Origin: Anas platyrhynchos
Lineage: Eukaryota; Chordata; Aves; Anseriformes; Anatidae
Assembly (NCBI RefSeq): GCF_047663525.1
Contig: NC_092590.1
Location: forward strand, 15,334,001-15,398,000
Length of the DNA: 64,000 nucleotides
Direction of reading: 5' to 3'
A program made the position numbers and the translations under genes. Position 1 is the first letter of the stretch. Each line of letters starts with the position of its first letter. Shown piece by piece: positions 46,053 through 64,000 of the stretch. The notes beneath the pieces were generated by a model. The model did not search any database and was not told the DNA's origin. It saw nothing but the letters and a program-made list of their open reading frames with translations.

Positions 46053-47079
46053 CCCCTGGGTTGGAGGTACCTGGCTGTGGTACATGGCTGCTTTATTTCT
46101 ATTTATTTATTTATTTCAGCAATCCAGAGAACTGAGTTGTCCTGCTGATAATGCACTTTGAAGATTTCCTCGCCTTTCTGGAGTATTTCTAAGTGATTGC
46201 ACCCAGCTCCGTGAAGGTGAGACCCTCCCAGAAGGTTCAGCCTTCCCAGCCCTGTCCTTACACCTCCTTTTTGCACAGAGACTCCAGCTCCATTTGCTTT
46301 TGGCTCCCATGGTAAGATTAAATTAGCTGTTGTTGTCCACAGACACGTTAAAAATCGTCTTGCCTTTCAGGCTGTCTGGCACTGGTGTAAAACAGACACG
46401 AGCTATCCCTTTGAGAAGCGTTCCTGAGTAGATCCTCAGCTTCAGTGTAATCCAGCCCTCCGAGCTCCTTAAAGGTATTTCTAAAGGTATTTCTGTGCTT
46501 TCATCAAAGCACTAATTGCTTCCACATTAAACTTGCACACTGAGGTTTAACATTTGCCAGGAGCACACAGTTTTTGTTCCCAGCTGGGGCTGTGGCTAGC
46601 TGTCTGCTGCTCTCATGGTCCGTGGAGTCGATAGGTGAGCAGGGGCTCTGCCAAAGCACAGAACACCCCCACGACTTCCAGCCCTCGTGCTGCCCCACGT
46701 GCACGTCTCAGGAAGCACCAAATGACCCTACACATCCTCATGTTGGCAGCAAGATTTTTCTCTTAGATGCAGCCCTAGCACCTGCTACACCAAACACAGC
46801 TCACCTGCGTTTCTTCATGTCTAGCTTCAGGGCTGAGGACCTGTGCTGTAGCAGAGAAAGGTCTTCCAGTTTACTCTTTCTGCATTTGGTGTTCGTCTTC
46901 TGTCTCGTGTCTTTCCCAGGCTTACAGCAGCAGAGGAAGGTTACAGGAGGTGCCTGCTTTGTATTTGTCGAGCTGGTTTTAACAGACCACAGCCAGACCC
47001 TTCTCCTGACCTCCAGTTCAGCTGGAGGACCTCGGCTGATAACCCAACAAAATGAAGAGTTGCTGCCAGGTGAGGCATT

Positions 47080-47460
47080 TTCCTGTTTTTGCTCATGCTA
47101 TTATCAGAAAAAGTGTGGCCAGCAGGGCCAGGGAAGTGATTGCCCCCTCTGTACTTGGTGTGGGTGAAACCGTACCTTGTGTTTGGTTCTGGGCCCCTCA
47201 CTACGAGGATACTGAGGTCAGAGCATTAATTCAGAGAAGGGCAACAAAGCTGGTGAAGGAGCTAGTGAAAAAGACAAAGGGGGGCACAGAATCACATAAA
47301 TAGTTGAAGAGGGTGCAAAGAGGACAGAGCCAGGTTCTTTTCAGTCATGCCCAGTGACTGGATGAGAAGCAACAGGCACAAACAAACAATTTCCCCCTGG
47401 AGAACTGGAGGCAGACCACAGGTCAGAGCACCTGTCTGTGGTGACAAACAGGCTGCAGGA
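47080..47460 (+). mobile_element. Decayed CR1 LINE fragment
   Basis: Plus-strand CR1 ORF2 C-terminal end in decayed form: the bases give fragments like IRKSVASRAREVIA, VWFWAPHYEDTE and [12 protein letters not shown] in shifting frames, followed by a region resembling the CR1 stretch that reads like cagtggtgcccagtgacagg. Several frame changes show it is old. The 3' limit is uncertain. Confidence 0.75.
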
Positions 47461-47844
47461 AGGCGTGCAAGTTCATCATCACTGGTGAGGATCAGGCTGG
47501 ACTAACAGGACAGCAGGAGACATGGCCCACTCAGCCAGAGGGGAGCAGGATGAGTCTGCTGGAGCTACGTTCACCTCAGCATTGTGTCTGCCTGCAGTCT
47601 GTGTGGCCAGACACAAGTATGTCAGCTCTGCATGCATGTGTCTATTGTAAACACATCTTCAGCCGCTCCAGTGGTTGAACCTGGCAGGACTTCACTGCAG
47701 CAGTCTCATCTCTCTTGGGCTGTCAGCTGTGGCACGATACATTTTCCTCTAACACAAACCATCTTGCTTGTGCTTTTGTGTAGTTAGCAGGACGCATGCC
47801 CATACCAGAGTGCTTTGCCAGCACTTTCCAAAGGAGACAAAGAA

Positions 47845-48379
47845 GTCTCTAAAAGGTTTTTATTATACACCCTCAGTTTCAGAAATCTTTATACAAGCTA
47901 CAGAACCAAATCCAAGCTGTGAGTTGTGAAAGTTTTTGTCAGGCACCTGCGCAGACCTGCTTTTTGTTAATTCTTTCTTCCTGTGCCCAGAAGTAGGGCA
48001 TTGCACTCCCCAGTCTGCCCCAGATGGTGAAGGACTGAGAGGGCCTGATTTTTGGTCAGTAATATTGAATTACTGTCAGTCCCTGAGCGTATCATACCCA
48101 CACCAGAGCACTCCCTGCTCCTCTCCACACCCTCATCTTTGAAAGCAACATAAAGTCCATGAGAACCAGGTAATAGTTTCTGACCTGCAAGAAAAGACCT
48201 ACTCTTTGAGCAGCAAAGTCAGCCCAGGGCTGGCAGCTGAGTTCCATCCTGTATTTCAAGAGGGAACAAGGGAAGGAGCTGCTTCCTTATACTCACAGGT
48301 CAGTCAGTTGAATATCAACAGGCAACAAGGTTCTCCAAAGGCTGTTCTGTCTTCTCTCTTGCTCAGATGATGAGAAGTG
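47845..48379 (-). other. NOA1 3' untranslated region
   Basis: Minus-strand AATAAA (plus-strand tttatt at about 47859-47864) lies about 520 bp past the NOA1 stop codon. No coding potential. Confidence 0.6.
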
Positions 48380-51300
48380 CTAGCTGTTCTTCATGGTTTT
48401 CAGATTTTCTACCAGGGCAGGTGGCTTTTTAGTCCTGTAGGCAGCAGTACCTGCAATCCGGGCCCCTCTGATGCTGCTGATACACGGTAGAAGTGGAGGC
48501 TCCCGCACCACCAGTTCGGTGCCCTTGGGAGTGTAGGCTCGGAGCAGCAGTTCCTCTTCCTTGTGAGCTGTCACTGCCACCCAGCCTGCAGAGCCAAGAA
48601 AAGTAAGTGCAGCTAGTGAGAAGAGTCACCTGTATCAGAACACAGGCTCAGCACTCCTGTATCAGCTACCCAGGTGGAATTTCTTTGAGAAACTAAGCTC
48701 AAAGGTAATACCAGAGCTTTTCCAGTAGAAGGCAGCATCTAAAGCCACATCCCACTCTTCCCAGATATATCTCTTTTCTGCTCAACTTGGAGGAATGGTG
48801 GAGACTATCAAAAACTTTCTGATCTGTGGCCCCTTCCCTCTCACCAGGACAGCAGAGAGGGTCACATCCATTCCTGGTGCTGCAGTACCTCTGTAGCAGC
48901 CAGAGCATCAATGCAGTCATCCTGCACAAGCGTGGCTGTCAGTCCCCATTCCTGTAGGTTGCTGAGCCTCAGCTGTAGTCACAGCTGTCCTGATTTTGTG
49001 TTAGTGACAGTCCTGCCCGTAGCAGAAACCAGGGCTCGAGCCCTTGCTAGGCTACTTCCCAATAATGTTTCAGGGACAGAGACCCTGTACAGCAAACTAA
49101 TAAGGAAATGTTAAATTACCTGCAGAGGAAAGCTTGATGTCTGCAACTGCCTCAGTGGTACCAACTCCTTTCAGTGTAATGTCCTGGGGGACGAGTGGGG
49201 GAAACTCTTTCATTCGCTCTTTCCCACCCATGGGAACCTAAAAACAAGAGAAGATTTCACAGCTAAGAGATGCTTCAGTACTGCTACCTTGAACTGGCAA
49301 GCAATGCACAAGTGGGAATAAGGATATTAGCCCTTTGTTATCCAAAAGCTGACTTGAATATCCCTATATGAGCTACTTCACATTTGCAAAGAGCAGAGCT
49401 TCACCTGCCCATCTGCAACTGAAAGCCCAGGACAGCAGCTCCTTCTCTCACCTTCAGTAACTCTTCACCAGCATGCTTCTCATAGATAGCATCTGCATTA
49501 CTCAGGGTGGAGATGTGGACTGGCAACAGGTTAGAAGCCACAACAGAAAACCAGGCAGGTTTTTCTCCCTGAAATAAAATGAAGAGGACGTCACTTATAA
49601 CAGAAAAGCATCTTCAGGCTGCTCTCTTGCTCCATTTCCTTTCTGCGTGTTGAAAACCTTGCTTCCTCGGATAAATTCTTCAGAGTTATTAACACCTTTG
49701 TCATCTCAAAGGCACCTCAGACAGGGGCTGGGAAAGCTGCCTGAGCAGCCTTTTATTGGTTGGTATAACATGAGATGAAGGAGCTGCTCTTAAAAATCCT
49801 ATTTTTTCCCCCTACCTGCAAGTAGTCGACACGTCCCAAAGCTGCTAAAAACAAGACCATTCCTGGCTTGAGAATGTAGGTCCGTGGAATTACGGCTTTT
49901 GCTGGCATAACCAGCTTTACTTCTTTATCTGTCAGGAGGTTCAAAACCTGTAAAATAGATTACATAGCCATGAGACACTGAAGGTGTCCCAACAGTGGCA
50001 ACAGGTTAATATTGGTAGAGGAAAAAGATCAAGTAGGGCAGCGTGAAGAATGCCTAACACAGGAAACAGGAGAAATGCTGCTAGCTCTGTCCCAGATGTG
50101 CCAGTCATGCAAATACAAGTCTGTAGCAGTCTGGCCACAAGGATTAATTTCGTTTAAGCATTAAAAGACCAAACTAACAAGGGCTGTGGTGCAGCCAGAA
50201 CACTTAATGTTCTTCCTATGGTCACACACAGACAATCGTTAGTTTGAAAGCCAAGGCAGCTTTTAACACCAATTGTGAAAAACAAAAACCTCCGTCCTAC
50301 TAGCTACAGGCTTTCTGATGTATTTGGCAACGCTTCAATGACAATTTATGTTATCAGTAGCCTTTGCTATGCTTTCCAGAAATTTGGCTTTGGAAGGAGG
50401 CGTGAGGAAGCAGCTAAAAACAAACCTCCGAGGAATATGGACAAAAACATAATTCAATCATATGCTAACGGCCCCTTCCCCATTTCTGCCTCCTTCCAAA
50501 TAGAAATCAGACAAACGAACCTGTCTGTAACTGGAAGCTTCCCCTGCCAAAATGTCACACAGACCATCTTGGTTGTCCTCCAGCCAGAGGACAGGAGCCC
50601 TGTCTTTACAGCAGACGCTAACTCGCTATCACAGAGTTCAGTGCCACAGTAAAGCAGGTTATGATCTCACAAACTTCTACTAGAAAACCAGTAGTAGTGT
50701 TAAAGACCTTAAAACGCTTAATTTGTAAACACTTATAGCCTACAGTAGCTTGGCTAATCTTATCTGTCAACCAAATCAGAATCGGTATGTCCCTGGACTC
50801 CAATTATCTGGGCTGCAGAGCCTAATAGGATTAAGTGTTTGGTGCACTGTCCAACATTAGCTTCTCTGACTAGGATTGTGGGCTGTAAAGACCAGCTCGC
50901 CACTGTAGCAGGCATGATTGCTTAGGGGTCTGAAAAGTCATCAAAGCATGCCCTCTTAAAGGTTGATTGTTCCCTAGTGATTTATTGACAGAACACAAAA
51001 AGCGCTCCATACCGCACTCTAATTATATGTGTGAGGCTAGGAAATGTCACGGGAAATTAAATCCAATTTACAGTTTGATGGTTTTATGATCTTGGGAGAC
51101 ATACCTTCTTAATAAGGTCTTACAGCTGGAGAAATTTATGAGGTTAAGATCTGTGGGCTTGAGCTAAGACCTTGCCTTCTCAAGGGGAGGGACTTTTTTT
51201 CTTTAAATATTTTCAATGGAAAACAAAGTACTCAAAAATGTAATACGGCAATGCAGTGTGAAATATCAGGCAGTTTTTCTTGCACTTTGTTCTCTTCCGA

Positions 51301-54300
51301 ACTTTCCTATCTCCCTGTACTTTTTAACATTCCCAAAAAGGTGACCTGCAGCTCTGTACAGATACCAAAGCAATGGAAAAACAAAATACAACTTTTTTGT
51401 ACGTATACGCTGTATCAGCACTGGCTTCAGTGCCACTGCTCTATTGAAACATTGAGGAGGGCCTCACATATTGGAGCTATAAACAGGGACACTGCAGATC
51501 CTGCTGGCATCGGGAGAATGTTTCAGGTCTTTCTCAAAGATTTAGTTTGATCACATAACGCTGATAGCCTTCCTAAGGTTCACTTTTTTCAATAGGCTTG
51601 CTAAAAAGTGCAAGCTTCCCTGAGCAACGCTGGTATAAACTTGCTTTAACAGTGCCATTTACTTCCCTTCATCAGGAACGTTGCTGACACAGTCATGCAG
51701 TTCCTACAGATGACAGCAGGCACCATTCAGAAACACAACAGTAACATGATAGATGCTCCCCAGGTAAAGAACAAACCGCATTTTAACAGTCATCCAAAAC
51801 AACTCCTGACTCCAAACTCCAGGACTGCATCAGAAACTCTCCCACGTGTGTAACAGAGGCAGAGCAGTCCTCCCAAACTGTGACCTCCTCAAACACAGAA
51901 CCAGAGAGTACCTACACAGTTTTCCTTTACAATCCCTGGAGTGTCAAAACACCAGCGAGCATCCTTCACTTCATTGTACGTGAACTCTTCTTTTTCCTTA
52001 GGCTTCTTATGTGAATGGCTGGGATCTTCATCGATGCTGTATGAGAGCATGTCAGGGTCAAACTCAATCAGAGGGCTAGACTTCTGACGTTGAAATGTTC
52101 TTCCAACTCTTCCTGGATTAAAATGAAAGGGTTTCATTTCACTTCCTGGCAATTAATTTATTAATTGCATTTCCTTCAGTTGGAAATCTGCCCTTTCTCT
52201 TGCTTATCAGCAGTAATATAAAAGTGATAAAGATGTTACGTGGCTAGAAATGTGCATGTTCAAAAGCCAAAAGGCTAATAAATCCCTTAATATATAATTC
52301 TTTACTAGCAGACCTCAAGCCCCAAAACATTAGCAGATCACAGATACTCCAATGTTTCCTTTACCAGTAAATCAGGTTGATTTCTCTTTTTTGTGTCTTT
52401 GATTCGCACAGAATTATTCATGTCAGAGCTAGTTTCTGGCAACCCTCCTTTTCAGGATATATACCACGTTGATACACAATCCCTACGGCCTGCAACCTAA
52501 CATGATAATTAAAAATTGAATTTGTCATCTTCCTCTGGGAATGAAAGGCACAGGCTAGAATGCAATATTTTTGTAAAGTGCCAAGCTACCCAAACCAGGT
52601 CGGCAAGTGCTCTGTTGATGGGAGGTGCATTGCACAGAAGAAACCTCTGCCATAGCTACAACAGCTACCACAATTTTGAAAGAAATACTACTGATGCTAC
52701 CAAGGGAAGAGCTGGAGACTTTGCATCCATTCCTCAGGAAACAGTATCTGCTCAAAATAACTTGGATACAATTTATTTATTTATTTACTTTACTACAGAT
52801 ACAATGTTCCTCCCACAACTAAATGAAAACAAGTTATTTCCCTGTGGGAAGAAACTACTTTCCCAAACCAGCTGCATCCTGCAGCAAATTGAGGGGTTAA
52901 AAGCCCCCTGTGTGACTGTTTTCATCAGGACAGAAGGGCTATACCTTTACTTGGACAATACTCACCCACTAAGTAGCCTTGCTTTTTAAGGCGATTAAGG
53001 TGCCGTTTTTCCTCACTGCTTAGCTGATCTTCTGTTTTCAATGCCTCGTCTTTCAGCCTCTCCTGCCTTCGGAATATCCTGTCACACGTAGGATTAATAA
53101 TTGGAAATTTCAATAGGTTCAGTGTTGTTCCTGGGGAAAAAAAAAGGCACATCTGGACCCATGACTATCTGTCACATTTAAGCTCTGAGGAACAAGAATA
53201 AAAAACTACTTTTACAACTTTTGCGTGAAACCCAGTTAACACAAAGTTGAAGGTACAGCTAAGCATCAGCAGGTGCTCCCGTAAAGTACCAGCCTCCCCA
53301 GACAGGTGGCTGAAACGAGGTATCCACCTGCTTGATAGTGCTGTCCAGTGACAGGACCCGAGGGCATGGGGTCAGGCTGTGACAGGGGAGGGCCAGGCTG
53401 GACAGCAGGAAGAGGTTCTTCACTGAGAGGGCTGTCGCGCACTGCAACAGGCTCCCCAGGGACGCAGTCACAGCACCGAGCCTGTGGGAGTTTAAGGAGC
53501 GTTGGGACTGTGCTCTTAGTCATAGGTCTGAATTTTGGGTAGACCTGTGTGGAGCCAGGGGTTGGACTCCATGATCCTTGTGGGTCCCTTCCAACTCGGG
53601 ATATTCTGCGATTCTGTTGAGATCTGTTTTCCTGTTGAAAGGGGTCTCAGCAATCCACAATTACCCTCAGGTGCACTCTCAGAAATGAAAATAATGCTAA
53701 CGTTGGCATGATCATGGGTCATCCAAGACACAACAGCTACCCAGTAGATTTTTGGACGGTCAATTAGACACCTGAGCACCAAAGCGCAGTCCTAGGGCCA
53801 ATTTGTGTGAAATTAAGGGATCGGAAGTTGGCCAACAGCACAATTTGGGTTGAGAAAACAATGCTGCTGGTTGACTTTTGTCAGGGCCAAACACGTGGAG
53901 GCCCAGGCCGGCTTGCAGAACAAGGCCTGTCTGGCAGCAGGACTACAACCAGACGTGGACATGCTGTCCATGGGGGACAGCAGCAACCCCTCACCTGGCC
54001 AGGGCGACACGGTGGCCCTGTCGACGACGTCGGGGGCGCGGGACTTGCAGTAGTCGGAGCGCAGCAGGGCGTTGAAGAGCGTCGACTTGCCCGAGTTGGT
54101 GGCTCCCAGCAGGTAGACGTCCCCGGCGCACTTCCAGGAGCGCTGCAGCCGGCTGACCAGCCCCTCGAGGCCGAAGCCTGTCTTGGCGCTCACCAGACGG
54201 ACGTCCACCAGCGCATCTCTCCGCAGCCCGGCTTGGGCACAGGCAGCCTCCAGCCGCTGCCTCAGCCGCCCCAGGTGTCCGGGGGAGTCCGCGGGCAGCA

Positions 54301-54928
54301 GGTCCACCTTGGTGCCCACCACCAGCACCCCGGCTGCAGGGACCTGGGGGCTCAGCAGCTCCGGCAGCTGTGGCAGCAGCGGGTCGGGCAGCTCCAGCAC
54401 GTCCAGGAGGTAGAGGAGCAGCGGCCCCCGGCCGTGCCGTGCCGGGCGTTGCAAGGCAGCGCTCACAACCCGGCGGTGCTGCTCGGGGGGCAGCTGCAGC
54501 CGCAGCGCCCGGCCGTGGTGGGCCAGCAGCCAGCAGCGCTGGCACACGGCTCCCCGCAGCCCCGCTGGGCTCTCCTCCAGCCTGTGGTACTTGTCTGCGG
54601 GCACGAAGCCCGGCTGCGCTCCGTCCCGGCACTGCAGCTCAGCCCCGCAGCCCGAGCAGCTCACCCCGCTGGGCGGCACCGAGGGCTCGGGGCGCCCCGG
54701 GGGAGCCGCCACGACCCTCGCCCGCCGCTCCCTGCTCGCTGCCGGCCCTCGAGGGTGCTCCTCCGCCTTCAGCTCGCCCCTGGCTGCCTCCAGCTCCGGC
54801 TGCGGCTCGTACTCGAGGAAGACGAATTGCTCCTCCTCGCCCCTCACCGCCGCCCAGCGCCGCGGTGCCCCCCAGCAGGGCCGGGCTCGGGCCAGGCGGG
54901 CCAGCAGCGCCCAGCACGGGCGGTGCAT
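48380..54928 (-). CDS. NOA1: NOA1, mitochondrial circularly permuted GTPase (complete)
   Basis: Nitric oxide-associated protein 1, a YqeH-like GTPase of the mitochondrial matrix needed for mitoribosome assembly and translation. Coding exons on the minus strand are 53995-54928, 52966-53130, 51916-52112, 49816-49947, 49452-49568, 49120-49237 and 48380-48585, all in phase, giving 622 aa (human 698). The chosen start [17 protein letters not shown] is Arg/Leu-rich and lacks acidic residues, as expected for a mitochondrial presequence. A zinc-finger pair CSGC (91-94) and CQRC (129-132) follows. GTPase motifs come in permuted order: G4 TKVD (206-209), G5 SAKTG (247-251), G1 GATNSGKS (275-282), G2 near [11 protein letters not shown] (304-314), then G3 DTPG in exon 3. 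The C-terminal part has [55 protein letters not shown] and [14 protein letters not shown] as in vertebrate NOA1. The shorter length comes mostly from a reduced Gln/Arg-rich N-terminal segment. An upstream in-frame ATG at 55132 is not favoured. Confidence 0.96.
53280..53618 (+). mobile_element. CR1 LINE 3' fragment in NOA1 intron 1
   Basis: CR1 3' end in plus orientation, antisense to NOA1: ORF2 remnants (the bases resemble gaagaggttcttcactgaga and gcaacaggctccccagggac), then GGGGTTGGACTCCATGATCC, GGTCCCTTCCAACTC and the terminal ATTCTGCGATTCTG at about 53603-53617. It is 5'-truncated and diverged. Confidence 0.88.
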
Positions 54929-55130
54929 GGCGGCGGCGGGGCAGGGCGAGCAGGGGAAGGGAAAGAAGAGGAAGGGGAAGGGCTGAGCGGCCGCGCCTGC
55001 GTCTCCCAGCCCAGGGGCCGGCCCCTTCGCCGTCACAGCGAGCGCAGGCGCCGCCGTTCCCCTCCCGTCCCCGCTCCTCCAGCAGCCGCCGAGCTCCCTG
55101 TGCCCGCCCGGGCACCCCCCAGCCGCCGCC
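54929..55130. promoter_or_regulatory. Bidirectional NOA1/POLR2B CpG promoter
   Basis: The NOA1 and POLR2B start codons are about 200 bp apart on opposite strands, and the GC-rich interval has no TATA box. A CGTCA half of a CRE-like site occurs near 55030 and a purine-rich GGGAAAGAAGAGGAAGGGG stretch at about 54958-54977. Both 5' UTRs must lie in or just past this interval. Confidence 0.7.

Positions 55131-64000
<8,870 letters not shown>

Larger units (their letters stand above)
43801..47844. other. REST-NOA1 intergenic region between converging 3' ends
   Basis: About 4 kb with no recognisable gene. It holds a T40 run at 46013-46052, a TTTA cluster at about 46095-46118 and a decayed CR1 fragment at about 47080-47460. 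Short open frames here have no family resemblance. Confidence 0.5.

Noticed and set aside
53965-53990. RE1-like and palindromic CTGTCCATGGGGGACAG near the NOA1 exon 1 donor
   Set aside because: Only one RE1 half matches, the bases continue the exon/intron border of NOA1, and the palindrome is short and imperfect.

Overview
The window is animal nuclear DNA, almost certainly from a bird. It holds intron-bearing vertebrate genes with short introns, GC-rich promoter islands and four copies of the CR1 LINE, the dominant retrotransposon of birds and reptiles. The predicted proteins are close to chicken-type orthologues; I would place it on the chicken chromosome 4 equivalent of a galliform, but species and chromosome come from memory, not from a search.

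Layout, left to right. (1) SRP72, minus strand, exons 1-5 (residues 1 to about 208); the rest lies beyond the left edge. (2) LEPROTL1, minus strand, complete in four coding exons (131 aa) with a long 3' UTR. (3) SARAF (TMEM66), plus strand, complete in six coding exons (298 aa), head-to-head with LEPROTL1 across a CpG-rich promoter of about 210 bp. (4) About 11 kb with no recognisable gene. (5) A 5'-truncated CR1 whose 3' end stops beside the REST promoter. (6) REST, plus strand, complete coding region (894 aa, nine zinc fingers, three coding exons after a non-coding first exon) with a 3' UTR of about 3.7 kb. (7) About 4 kb of intergenic DNA between the converging REST and NOA1 3' ends, with a decayed CR1 and a T40 run. 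(8) NOA1, minus strand, complete in seven coding exons (622 aa), head-to-head with (9) POLR2B, plus strand, exons 1-15 and the first 17 bases of exon 16 (about 724 of about 1174 residues), running off the right edge.

The genes are housekeeping or regulatory and do not form one pathway: protein targeting to the ER (SRP72), endosomal receptor trafficking (LEPROTL1), store-operated calcium entry (SARAF), neuronal gene silencing (REST), mitochondrial ribosome function (NOA1) and transcription (POLR2B). In human, SRP72, REST, NOA1 and POLR2B lie at 4q12 while LEPROTL1 and SARAF lie at 8p12, so the window spans a rearrangement relative to mammals.

No new gene system was found. The most interesting signals are in REST: a tandem splice donor after exon 3 at which either use of the second donor or intron retention gives an immediate stop and a five-finger, REST4-like protein, and two partial REST-binding (RE1) motifs about 100 bp apart just inside REST's own first intron. 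Splice sites were placed by hand from frame and homology; boundaries may be off by a base or two.
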